In this document: positions 1-6,170 of the stretch, one piece after another
How the letters are laid out: each line of letters opens with the position of its first letter
Position numbering within the stretch: the first letter of the stretch is position 1
DNA from: Candidatus Sulfotelmatobacter sp.
GTDB lineage: Bacteria; Acidobacteriota; Terriglobia; Terriglobales; Acidobacteriaceae
Reading direction: 5' to 3'
Assembly: GCA_030037575.1 (NCBI GenBank)
Contig: JASHRB010000156.1
Span: forward strand, 1-8,532
Length of the DNA: 8,532 nucleotides
Translations under genes and position numbers: made by a program
Notes under the pieces: model-generated
The model's input: the letters and a program-made list of their open reading frames with translations, nothing else
Told to the model about the DNA's origin: nothing
Databases searched by the model: none

Positions 1-1
1 G

Positions 2-49
2 GGGGCGCGCTTGCGCCCCTCGCTGTTTGAGTCGAAGACTGAGGTTTAA
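2..49 (+). CDS. tadA: C-terminal end of probable TadA/CpaF-type secretion ATPase (partial)
   Basis: Only the last 15 codons lie in the window. Reading from base 2 gives the tail GARLRPSLFESKTEV followed by TAA at 47-49. The R-P-S-L-F-E stretch resembles the end I would expect for CpaF/TadA ATPases, where a short loop ending in a leucine-phenylalanine-glutamate group closes the protein. The stop lies two bases before the tadB ATG, which is the usual tadA-tadB-tadC arrangement. TadA is the cytoplasmic hexameric ATPase that powers Tad pilus assembly. The call rests mainly on operon position and on this short tail. The reading frame could in principle be another gene or chance, because 15 codons carry little information. 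Confidence 0.5.
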   Translation, partial: GARLRPSLFESKTEV

Positions 50-51
50 CC

Positions 52-1023
52 ATGTCCGCCCTGGTGATTGCGGTTGCGGTGTTCTTGGTGGTTGCTCTGG
101 CCACCTTCGTCGCCATCTCCCTGCTGGACCAGCGACGCGCCCAAGCCCGCCTCATTAAAGATCGTCTGGCCATGGCGCAAAAGGCGCCAGAACGTGAACC
201 CAACGAAGAACTGGCGCTGCTGCGCGACGAGCAGCTCAGCAACATTCCCGCCATCGACAGCCTGCTGCGCCGTTCCTCGCGCGTCTCCGCCATCCAGCAA
301 TCCTTGATGCAGGCGGGAATCAAAATGCGGGCCGGAAATTTCCTGGCATTGTGCACCGGCTGTGGAATGGTTGCCGGCCTGGCGGCCATCATCTGGTCCA
401 GGAATCCGGCCATCGCCTGGGCCGCGATTATCATCGGCGCGTTCATTCCTTACGCTGTTGTCTCCTATCAGCGGCAGAAGCGCTTCGAGAAAATTGAAGA
501 ACTCTTCCCCGAAGCCATCGACACCGTGGCCCGCGCGGTCCGGGCCGGACACGCCTTCACCACCGCCCTGGAAATGATTTCCCATGAAGTGGCGGAGCCT
601 CTTTCGGGGGAGTTTCGCCAGCTTTATGAAGAACAGAAGTTCGGCATGCCGGTGCGCGACGCGCTGATGAATCTCACCGAGCGTGTGCCGCTGGTGGACG
701 TCAAGTTTTTTGTCACTGCCGTCATGCTGCAGCGGGAAACCGGAGGCAATCTTGCGGAGATACTCGACAATCTGTCCTACGTGATCCGCGAGCGTTTCAA
801 GATTCAGCGCCAGGTGCGGGTTCACACCGCGCAGGGCCGTTTGACCATGGCCTTGCTGATGGCGATGCCCCCGGTGGTGGTGCTGGTGCTCGAGTTGTTC
901 AGCCCGGATTTTGTCAGCCCACTGTTTCACGATAAGATCGGCCACGTTCTGGTCGTGGCCAGCATTGCCCTGCAAACCATCGGCTATTTCGTGATCCGCA
1001 GGATTATCCGGATTCAGGTGTAG
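52..1023 (+). CDS. tadB: TadB, type II secretion system F-family inner-membrane protein of the Tad pilus
   Basis: This 323-residue protein is one of two inner-membrane platform proteins on which the TadA ATPase assembles a Flp/Tad pilus. Hydrophobic segments lie at about residues 3-23, 98-115, 119-137, 265-285 and 296-316. A cytoplasmic basic/acidic stretch occupies 24-95. The T2SSF domain covers roughly 153-280 and has the expected pattern: FPEAIDTVARAVRAGHAF (152-169), a G-x-P-V-R-D-A-L stretch (198-205), and LQRETGGNLAEILDNL (226-241) followed by IRERFKI. The length is normal for TadB. The ATG at 52 has a GAGG ribosome-binding site at 41-44 with a seven-base spacer, overlapping the end of the upstream gene. 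tadC follows after two bases, so the pair is surely co-expressed. TadB rather than TadC is assigned by gene order, length and the RETGGNLAEIL motif. Confidence 0.93.
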   Translation: MSALVIAVAVFLVVALATFVAISLLDQRRAQARLIKDRLAMAQKAPEREPNEELALLRDEQLSNIPAIDSLLRRSSRVSAIQQSLMQAGIKMRAGNFLALCTGCGMVAGLAAIIWSRNPAIAWAAIIIGAFIPYAVVSYQRQKRFEKIEELFPEAIDTVARAVRAGHAFTTALEMISHEVAEPLSGEFRQLYEEQKFGMPVRDALMNLTERVPLVDVKFFVTAVMLQRETGGNLAEILDNLSYVIRERFKIQRQVRVHTAQGRLTMALLMAMPPVVVLVLELFSPDFVSPLFHDKIGHVLVVASIALQTIGYFVIRRIIRIQV

Positions 1024-1025
1024 GA

Positions 1026-1928
1026 ATGCCGCTGCTGCTTCTCACCATCGTTATATTCGTGACGGTCGCCGCGGTTGTGTTCGCATTCGGGGCGGCCGTG
1101 GTTACGCCGACCTCGGTGCTCGGAGCGCGTTTGCGCTCCCTGGCCGGACAAACGGCGCAGGCTGGGCCGAAACCCAGGGTAAAAATGAGGGAGCGCATCG
1201 AGCAAGCGCTCGATCCCCTGAGCAAGGCCATTCCGCTTTCGCCCGCCGACGTTTCCCGCACGCGCGCCTGGTTAATTCAGGCGGGGCTGCGAGAATCACG
1301 CCACGTCAGCTATTACTTCGGAGCGCGCCTGGTGCTGGCCGCAATCGGATTCGCCTGCATCATCTTGGCTGCCGGATTCGATAACCTGCCGCTAGTGGTT
1401 TGCGTTACCGCGTTTGGCTTCTTTCTTCCCCGCTTCGTTCTCAAGCGGATGATCAAAGATCGCCAGCAGCGCATTCGCATCGCGCTCCCCGACGCGCTCG
1501 ATCTTACCGTGATTTGCGTCGAGGCCGGGTTGGCTCTCGACCAGGCCCTGCTGCGCGTCGGCCAGGATTTGCACCACGCCCATCCTGACCTCAGCGATGA
1601 GTTTCATTTCGTCAATCTGGAGATGCGGGCGGGCAAGCCTCGCGCCGAAGCTCTGCGCAATCTGGTCGAGCGCACCGGAGTAGACGACATTCGCTCGTTG
1701 GTGGGCACGCTGATTCAAACCGATCGCTTCGGCACCAGCGTGGCCCAGGCTTTGCGCGTTCATTCCGATTCGCTGCGCACCGCGCGGCGGCAACGCGCCG
1801 AAGAACAGGCGGCCAAGACCACCATCAAGATGGTCCCTCCGCTTGTGCTTTTTATTCTGGTGCCGTTTCTGTTCGTCACCATCGGACCAGCGCTGATTCA
1901 GGCCTATCACTCGCTGGTCAACAAATAG
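1026..1928 (+). CDS. tadC: TadC, type II secretion system F-family inner-membrane protein of the Tad pilus
   Basis: This 300-residue protein is the second platform component of the Tad machine and a paralogue of TadB. Hydrophobic segments lie at about 2-22, 99-116, 119-136 and 268-290. The T2SSF domain spans about 150-275. It includes LPDALDLTVICVEAGLALDQ (154-173), a G-K-P-R-A-E-A-L-R-N-L stretch (203-213), and RTGVDDIRSLVGTLIQTDRF (216-235) followed by GTSVAQALRVHSD, which is the TadC version of the conserved F-domain helix hairpins. The ATG at 1026 lies two bases after the tadB stop. The only upstream purine-rich site is AGGTG at 1016-1020, inside the tadB end, so translation is probably coupled to tadB. 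The stop codon TAG at 1926-1928 forms part of the AGGA ribosome-binding site of the next gene. Nothing is missing or truncated. Confidence 0.92.
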   Translation: MPLLLLTIVIFVTVAAVVFAFGAAVVTPTSVLGARLRSLAGQTAQAGPKPRVKMRERIEQALDPLSKAIPLSPADVSRTRAWLIQAGLRESRHVSYYFGARLVLAAIGFACIILAAGFDNLPLVVCVTAFGFFLPRFVLKRMIKDRQQRIRIALPDALDLTVICVEAGLALDQALLRVGQDLHHAHPDLSDEFHFVNLEMRAGKPRAEALRNLVERTGVDDIRSLVGTLIQTDRFGTSVAQALRVHSDSLRTARRQRAEEQAAKTTIKMVPPLVLFILVPFLFVTIGPALIQAYHSLVNK

Positions 1929-1934
1929 GAATCC

Positions 1935-2312
1935 ATGTCCCGCTTGAGCGCCCCGGCGGAAGCCTTCAATCAAACCCGTCGAACCTGTCTGGCTACCCAA
2001 CTGGCAATCGCCGAGACGCACTGGAGGCGGCTGCGCGGTTTGCTGGGCACCCAAGAAGATGACTTCCGTAACGGAGGCGGCCTCTGGATTCGTCCCTGCC
2101 GGGGAGTTCATACTCTTGCTATGCGATTCGCCATTGACGTAGTCTATCTAGACCGCGCCGGGACTGTGGTGCACGTCGAGCACAATCTCCAGCCCTGGCG
2201 TTTCTCCCCCGTTCGAATGCAGGCAGCCTCGGTCCTGGAGTTACCCAGCCAGACGGTAGCCCGAACCGAAACTGCATTGGGCGATCGGATTGAAATCAGG
2301 ATGAAGGAGTAG
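1935..2312 (+). CDS. DUF192 family protein
   Basis: This is a small soluble protein of 125 residues with a DUF192 fold and no signal peptide or membrane segment, so it is probably cytoplasmic. Visible family landmarks are RLRGLLG (32-38), GLWIRPCRGVHTLAMRFAID (49-68), VVYLDRAG (69-76) and VLELP (100-104), followed by a terminal G-D-R-I-E-I. The central GVHTLAMRF replaces the W-M-K-N-T form seen in many secreted DUF192 proteins. The biochemical function of the family is not established. The ATG at 1935 has AGGA at 1927-1930 with a four-base spacer, overlapping the tadC stop, which implies translational coupling to the Tad genes. DUF192 genes are often found beside pilus or secretion genes, so a role in pilus maturation or regulation is possible but not shown here. 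Confidence 0.88.
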   Translation: MSRLSAPAEAFNQTRRTCLATQLAIAETHWRRLRGLLGTQEDDFRNGGGLWIRPCRGVHTLAMRFAIDVVYLDRAGTVVHVEHNLQPWRFSPVRMQAASVLELPSQTVARTETALGDRIEIRMKE

Positions 2313-2355
2313 TCGCTGCGGCTTTTCCCTCCTCCCCCGGCAGGACCATCAAGCC

Positions 2356-4956
2356 TTGGCCGAAACTCTCCAACTCGAAGAAGTTCGGGTTATCTCCCGT
2401 GAACTTCATGACGCCCCGAAGTTGCTGGTCGAGTGGAGCCCGCGCTGGGCGGATTTTGTCACCTCGATCGGCCCGGCCTTAGCCCGCTCGGGGCCGCGTC
2501 TGGCGGGTGAAACTCCCCACGGCGGTTTTCCCTATGGGCAGACGGGGGCGGCGCTGGCGTTGCAATTGTTGTTGCTTGTTGCCGTCCTGTTTCTTCCCCG
2601 GGAGATTGATCGTCTGCGGCCTTACGCCGCGCCCAGGATTCGCCCCGACGAAGTCATTTACTACTCGGGCGACGAACTGCCGCGCACCGAAGACCTGAGC
2701 GGATCTCAATCCGGGGGCAACGGCCGCGCCGGAGGATTGGAAGCACACCACCGCACGCAAACGATTCATGTTGCCCGCGGCATCTCACTGGCCGAAAAAG
2801 TGGTGGATGCGCCCAATCTCAAACTGCCTTCTTCGGCGGAAGCGGTAGCGAATCTGCTGGCCTTCAAGTCGGCAGCTACGTTGCCAAATGCTCCGCCCGT
2901 CCCGCCATCGCCGTCGGCTGACGGATTGCATTCCTGGCTGATGGCTCCGGCACTGTCGGCCAATGTGATTGCGCCGGCCGGGATCCACGTCGCCCGTGAG
3001 CATTCGCGTGGAGGATTGACTCTCACTGCGATTGTCCCGCCCGCTCCCGGCATTTCCGGGGAAAAGTCTCGGACCATTCCGTCTTTGAGCTCAGACGTTG
3101 TTCCTCCGGCGCCGACCGCTTCCTCGGAGCACTCGCTGATTGCGCCGCCTCTCGATTCCTCCATCATTGGGCCGGCACCGAGCGTCTCGCGGCGACCAGC
3201 GCGCGCAACCCCCTTGCTGAATGCGAATGTGATTGCTCCCGCGTCCACCCGGGTGCGGGACGATCAGGCGCGCTTGGCTCCGGCGCTGAACGCCGGCGTG
3301 ATCCCGCCGGCGCCGGAAACAGCCAGCCGGGTGGTGCCCGCGACACCAGTCCAAATGAGCAACGTGGCGGTTGTGCCTCCCCCGGCGAGCGCCCCGGAAC
3401 GAGACTCGATCCGCAAAGCCAAGCTGAATCTTCCCGCTCCTTCCGTGGTTGCGCCGCCGCCTTCCACCGACTCTAGCCACCCATTGCGCCGGCTGGAGAG
3501 CGGGGTCGCGGCATCCTCGCCGAGCGTCGTTCCCCCGCCTCCGACGCAGGCAGCCGGTACATCGTTTGTGAGCAGCATCATTGGCAAAATCTTCGGCACG
3601 CAGGATGTGGTTCCACCTCCGCCCAGTGTTGCATCAGACCGCCGGGCGGCCAGCGGTTCACTTTCGGCGGCGGTGGTTCCACCTCCGCCAAACGCTTCTT
3701 CCACCGGTCGCGTTTCAGGGGAAAGGCTGGCCGCGAAAGTGGTCCCTCCGGCGCCGTCGGCTTCCGCCAGCTTCGCAAACGAAAACCCTCGATTGGCGGC
3801 GGGCGCTCCCCATGCGACGGTGGTGCCGCCACCGCCGGCTGTGAGTGCTTCCGGGAACCCGGCCGCGTCCGCCGCAGAAATATCGCATCGTGCGCTTGCG
3901 GAAAATATCGTTCCCCCCCCTCCATCCGTGCCGGAAGCAAATTCCTCGAGCTCGCTGCCCGGGCGTAGCGGGAATTCGAACCGCCTGGCCACCACGGTTG
4001 TTGCCCCGCCGCCGTCGCTTGGCGGCAGCGCAGGATGGTCGGCCGCCAGCAGAACGGGCTTTGGCAATGACACAGTTCAGGTTCTTGCTCCGCCCAAAGC
4101 GCCCGGCCGAAATGGCGACAACTCCGGCGTGGTGCTGTCGGCGCAGCCCGGGTCGAATGTGGCCATGCCGGGCAACGGCGGCAAGCACTCGCTCGCCATG
4201 TCGCCCTCCGGCGGCAACACGCCGGGTATCGGGGGATCCGGGGGGGGGAGGGGAATCGGTCGCGGCCAGGGATCGGCCAGCGGACTGGCCACGGCAAAAA
4301 TCGCGGAAACTTCGGGCGCAGGAAAGACCGGCTCGGGCCGCGGTTCCGATACGATTGCACGAAATGGAATCTCGCCCGCTCCCGGCCCCGGGGGCGCCGG
4401 CAGCATTCCGACCGGCTCGCCCGCCGTGCCCGGCGTCGACGTTCGCGGCGGCAGCACCATGGTTACTTTGCCCGGTTTCGGTTCGGATGGTGGCGACCCC
4501 AGCCTTCCGCAGCGCTCGAACCTGAAAACCGATCAGGGTCCTGCAATCACCATTGTGGCCACATCCCGCTCGGGCGGAGCATTCGATTTCTACGGCAAAC
4601 TCCCGGGCGACAATTACACCGTTTACTTGGACACTTCACTGGGCACGGTGGTCATGCAGTTCGCCGAAGCGAATCCTGCTTCGCGCGGTCAGGCGGAAAC
4701 GCTCACCGGCCCCGAGGCGATTCGCACCCATCTTCCCCCCGGTCTTCCTCACGCTCGGATGGTGGTCAAATGCCGGCTCGACGCCGCCGGCAATATTTCC
4801 AACCTGCAGGTGCTCGAAGCCGGGCCCGCCGCGATGACGGCGAAGATCGTCGCCGCGCTGCCGGGATGGAAATTCCGGCCGGCCATGCGGGGCTCGAAGC
4901 CGGTCGAGATCAACGCCATTCTCGGCTTCAACATCGATACCAACGACCGCTACTAG
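2356..4956 (+). CDS. Large proline-rich membrane protein with TonB-like C-terminal domain
   Basis: This 866-residue protein has four parts. Residues 1-60 form a probably cytoplasmic N-terminus (LLVEWSPRWADFVTSIGPAL at 23-42). A single transmembrane segment lies at about 62-80. A very long low-complexity periplasmic region covers 110-735; it has proline-rich repeats at 181-580 and a glycine/serine-rich stretch at 585-720. A TonB-like domain lies at about 784-860 and shows the typical V-x-x-K-C-R-L-D-A-A-G-N-I strand, then P-G-W-K-F-R-P-A (836-843) and the closing G-F-N-I. TonB proteins pass energy from the inner membrane to outer-membrane transporters, or simply bridge the envelope. The partner of this one is unknown, and no exbB or exbD gene is in view. 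The start is a TTG at 2356 with a weak GCAGGA about ten bases upstream; a second in-frame TTG lies at 2422. At 866 residues it is several times the usual TonB length. The gene follows DUF192 by 43 bases and is probably in the Tad operon. Confidence 0.82.
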   Translation: MAETLQLEEVRVISRELHDAPKLLVEWSPRWADFVTSIGPALARSGPRLAGETPHGGFPYGQTGAALALQLLLLVAVLFLPREIDRLRPYAAPRIRPDEVIYYSGDELPRTEDLSGSQSGGNGRAGGLEAHHRTQTIHVARGISLAEKVVDAPNLKLPSSAEAVANLLAFKSAATLPNAPPVPPSPSADGLHSWLMAPALSANVIAPAGIHVAREHSRGGLTLTAIVPPAPGISGEKSRTIPSLSSDVVPPAPTASSEHSLIAPPLDSSIIGPAPSVSRRPARATPLLNANVIAPASTRVRDDQARLAPALNAGVIPPAPETASRVVPATPVQMSNVAVVPPPASAPERDSIRKAKLNLPAPSVVAPPPSTDSSHPLRRLESGVAASSPSVVPPPPTQAAGTSFVSSIIGKIFGTQDVVPPPPSVASDRRAASGSLSAAVVPPPPNASSTGRVSGERLAAKVVPPAPSASASFANENPRLAAGAPHATVVPPPPAVSASGNPAASAAEISHRALAENIVPPPPSVPEANSSSSLPGRSGNSNRLATTVVAPPPSLGGSAGWSAASRTGFGNDTVQVLAPPKAPGRNGDNSGVVLSAQPGSNVAMPGNGGKHSLAMSPSGGNTPGIGGSGGGRGIGRGQGSASGLATAKIAETSGAGKTGSGRGSDTIARNGISPAPGPGGAGSIPTGSPAVPGVDVRGGSTMVTLPGFGSDGGDPSLPQRSNLKTDQGPAITIVATSRSGGAFDFYGKLPGDNYTVYLDTSLGTVVMQFAEANPASRGQAETLTGPEAIRTHLPPGLPHARMVVKCRLDAAGNISNLQVLEAGPAAMTAKIVAALPGWKFRPAMRGSKPVEINAILGFNIDTNDRY
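2896..4095 (+). repeat. Coding tandem repeat, V-[VI]-x-P-[AP]-P units of about 22-30 residues
   Basis: Sixteen recognisable copies of a short hydrophobic-proline motif occur inside the TonB-like gene, after one degenerate copy at residue 181. Motif starts fall at residues 204, 226, 248, 270, 292, 315, 339, 364, 391, 418, 440, 462, 489, 518, 548 and 575. The first four steps are exactly 22 residues (66 bases), and later steps vary from 22 to 30. Early copies read VIAPA or VVPPAP, while later ones read VVPPPP or VVAPPP. Between motifs the sequence is rich in S, A, R and E. A 17-base exact DNA repeat (GTGGTTCCACCTCCGCC) at 3607-3623 and 3673-3689 is also 66 bases apart, which suggests expansion by unit duplication. 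Confidence 0.85.
3913..3920 (+). repeat. C8 homopolymer tract inside the TonB-like gene
   Basis: Eight consecutive C residues encode part of a VPPPP motif (residues 519-523). Such a tract can slip during replication or be miscounted in sequencing. In the frame given here the gene stays open on both sides. Confidence 0.9.
4231..4253 (+). repeat. G-run cluster (G5, G9, G4) in the TonB-like gene, potential G-quadruplex
   Basis: Three G runs occur at 4231-4235, 4240-4248 and 4250-4253, separated by ATCC and a single A. They encode GGSGGGRG at residues 626-633. The arrangement meets the usual four-G-tract pattern for a quadruplex, since the nine-base run can supply two tracts. It is also a candidate slippage site. 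Whether it folds or varies cannot be judged from one sequence. Confidence 0.6.
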
Positions 4957-4995
4957 CGTCGCTCCCTTCTGCAGCGAACCGACAAACCTGCGCTA

Positions 4996-5025
4996 CCGGC
5001 GCGTATCTCATGGAGGCGCTGCCGG
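4996..5025 (+). other. Imperfect hairpin downstream of the TonB-like gene
   Basis: CCGGCGCG at 4996-5003 pairs with CGC-T-GCCGG at 5017-5025. This gives eight base pairs with one bulged T and a 13-base loop, about 40 bases after the stop codon. There is no T run after it, so it is at best a weak or Rho-assisted end or an mRNA-stabilising stem. The same bases form an 11-base near-direct repeat (CGCTACCGGCG at 4991 and CGCTGCCGGCG at 5017). Confidence 0.35.
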
Positions 5026-5286
5026 CGAAAATCCGTTGCACGTGGTTCTCTCTGCCCTATCACATCGGCCACGGCGTTTTCCGAGGATTGCTGCCGCTTG
5101 TTGGTCTTACCACCTGCGCGGCAGCCGGCAATATCTACGCCTACCATCCGATCATGGCTGCGAGCATTGCTTGCCAGCATTACGTTGATCGTCAAAGCTG
5201 GCGGCCGCGCGAGACTCACGGCAGTGGAATCTGGGATGAAGCTCCGGCAAGCGGATCCTCGACTGCCGACGGATGTTTTGAGGTGG

Positions 5287-5318
5287 AAATAAGGCCGCGC
5301 CTTTTGCCGCGGCCCTTT
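5287..5318. terminator. Probable bidirectional intrinsic terminator
   Basis: GGCCGCG at 5293-5299 pairs perfectly with CGCGGCC at 5308-5314 around an eight-base loop. On the minus strand the stem is followed by TTATTT, giving a T-rich tail for the DUF5818 transcript about 60 bases after its stop. On the plus strand it is followed by CTTT, a weaker tail that could end the long Tad/TonB-like transcript. Its position between converging genes fits a shared terminator. Confidence 0.7.
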
Positions 5319-5371
5319 ACCTCTGACCGTACTTCAGACCAGACCCGTGTGTGCGTAACCGAGTCCGGACC

Positions 5372-5869
5372 TTACTGCAAGTGAATCATTTTTCCGCTGG
5401 GATCGAGCGTGCCGTGCACCTTCACCCGCTTCCCAACGTATTTCTGCACTTCGGTTTGATGATCTAAATCGTAAGTTTGGCCGCTGGCTGCATCCTGCAA
5501 CATGTATCGATCGCCCTGCTTCACGATGGTTCCGCTGAAGGCTTGCGTGCCAGTGGGCGGAGGCGTTGGCTGCGCCTGCGGATCGGGCGCGCTCTGCCCG
5601 GCTTGACCCGGCGCGGGGGCCGAGTTGCCCTGGTCGCGCTGCGCAGGCGGCGCAGCCTGATCTGAGGGTGGCGACTGCGAGGATGGGGGTGGTGCCGGCT
5701 CGTCCGATGTTGGTGGCGCAGGCGTTTGCGCCGACGGCGGCGGAGCCGGTTGCGCCTGCTGATTCGGGGTCTGGTTTTGCGGCGCGGTTTGCTGCGCGTT
5801 GAGTGAGATGCCCACGCTCAGAAACAGAGCCAGAGCGCCGAGCAACAAGGGTTGTAATTGTTTCTTCAT
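5372..5869 (-). CDS. Secreted DUF5818 domain protein with proline-rich linker
   Basis: This is a 165-residue exported protein. Residues 1-25 form a signal peptide (MKKQLQPLLLGALALFLSVG, then ISLNAQQ) with a likely cut after NA-Q. Residues 26-108 are a disordered linker dominated by P, Q, A and S. Residues 109-165 match DUF5818: FSGTIVKQGDRYMLQDAASG (111-130), YDLDHQTEVQKYVGKRVKVH (133-152), then GTLDPSGKMIHLQ. This pattern suggests a small OB-like beta domain; its role is unknown. An earlier in-frame ATG at 5908 would add 13 residues before the signal peptide. The ATG at 5869 is preferred because it has GGGAGG four bases upstream and begins with a typical MKK signal. There is no cysteine lipobox. 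The gene converges on the TonB-like gene and is probably monocistronic. Confidence 0.85.
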   Translation of the reverse strand: MKKQLQPLLLGALALFLSVGISLNAQQTAPQNQTPNQQAQPAPPPSAQTPAPPTSDEPAPPPSSQSPPSDQAAPPAQRDQGNSAPAPGQAGQSAPDPQAQPTPPPTGTQAFSGTIVKQGDRYMLQDAASGQTYDLDHQTEVQKYVGKRVKVHGTLDPSGKMIHLQ

Positions 5870-5873
5870 GAAT

Positions 5874-5879
5874 CCTCCC
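5874..5879 (-). promoter_or_regulatory. Ribosome-binding site that fixes the DUF5818 start
   Basis: On the minus strand GGGAGG is followed by ATTC and then the ATG at 5869. This strong site decides for the shorter protein beginning at the signal peptide and against the ATG at 5908, which lies upstream of it. Confidence 0.75.
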
Positions 5880-6019
5880 GGGATCTTGGAACACACCTTC
5901 CGGTTCACCGCGCTGATGAGAGCAACCCATCTGCCAAAGGATTTTGGGTACCTGCGACGATGCTTCTCGCCAGCGCGCGGATTGTGATTTGTTCAATCTG
6001 CGCGTGTTAGCGGTTTCGT

Positions 6020-6081
6020 CCGCCCCGGGGCAAGGCGGGGGCTACGGAGTTGTCCTTTATCCGCTAGGCGAAGCCCCGTAG
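6020..6081. repeat. GC-rich compound inverted repeat, possible mobile intergenic repeat relic
   Basis: Several short self-complementary pieces are packed into about 60 bases. They are a ten-base palindrome GCCCCGGGGC at 6022-6031, CCGCC against GGCGG flanking it, and CTACGG (6042-6047) against CCGTAG (6076-6081). The last competes with an alternative pairing of GGGGCT (6038-6043) with AGCCCC (6072-6077), and a small GGC-GAA-GCC stem sits at 6067-6075. This is the texture of a REP-like or decayed miniature element, but only one copy is in the window, so repetition in the genome is inferred, not seen. Confidence 0.4.
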
Positions 6082-6170
6082 ACCGCACGGCCGTTGCCTC
6101 TGTGAGGTTGAGCACGGAAGTGGGAAGAATTTGCTCGGCTCGGATTGAGCCTTGGTTAAGCGAAACAGGA

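Larger units (their letters stand above)
4957..5371. other. Spacer between converging genes, no credible gene
   Basis: This 415-base stretch separates the TonB-like stop from the stop of the minus-strand DUF5818 gene. It contains an imperfect hairpin near its left end and a terminator-like hairpin near its right end. An open frame from ATG 5010 to 5384 (124 codons) has no ribosome-binding site, runs through the terminator hairpin and overlaps the end of the DUF5818 gene, so it is not called. Nothing else is recognisable. Confidence 0.6.

Noticed and set aside
46..975. Minus-strand open frame of 309 codons opposite tadB
   Set aside because: His/Gly/Gln-rich translation with no domain; the plus-strand tadB reading is unambiguous.
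3264..4460. Several overlapping minus-strand open frames opposite the repeat region
   Set aside because: They are antisense to the VVPPPP repeats and read as repeated GGGGTT-type strings (Gly-Gly-Gly-Gly-Thr-Thr), a direct mirror of the proline codons.
5010..5384. Possible small gene of 124 codons beginning MEALPAKIRCTWF
   Set aside because: No ribosome-binding site, no recognisable domain, runs through the terminator-like hairpin at 5293-5314 and overlaps the DUF5818 3' end.
5870..5908. Upstream ATG at 5908 as the DUF5818 start
   Set aside because: It would place MNRKVCSKIPGGF before the signal peptide, and the strong GGGAGG site lies after it, next to the ATG at 5869.
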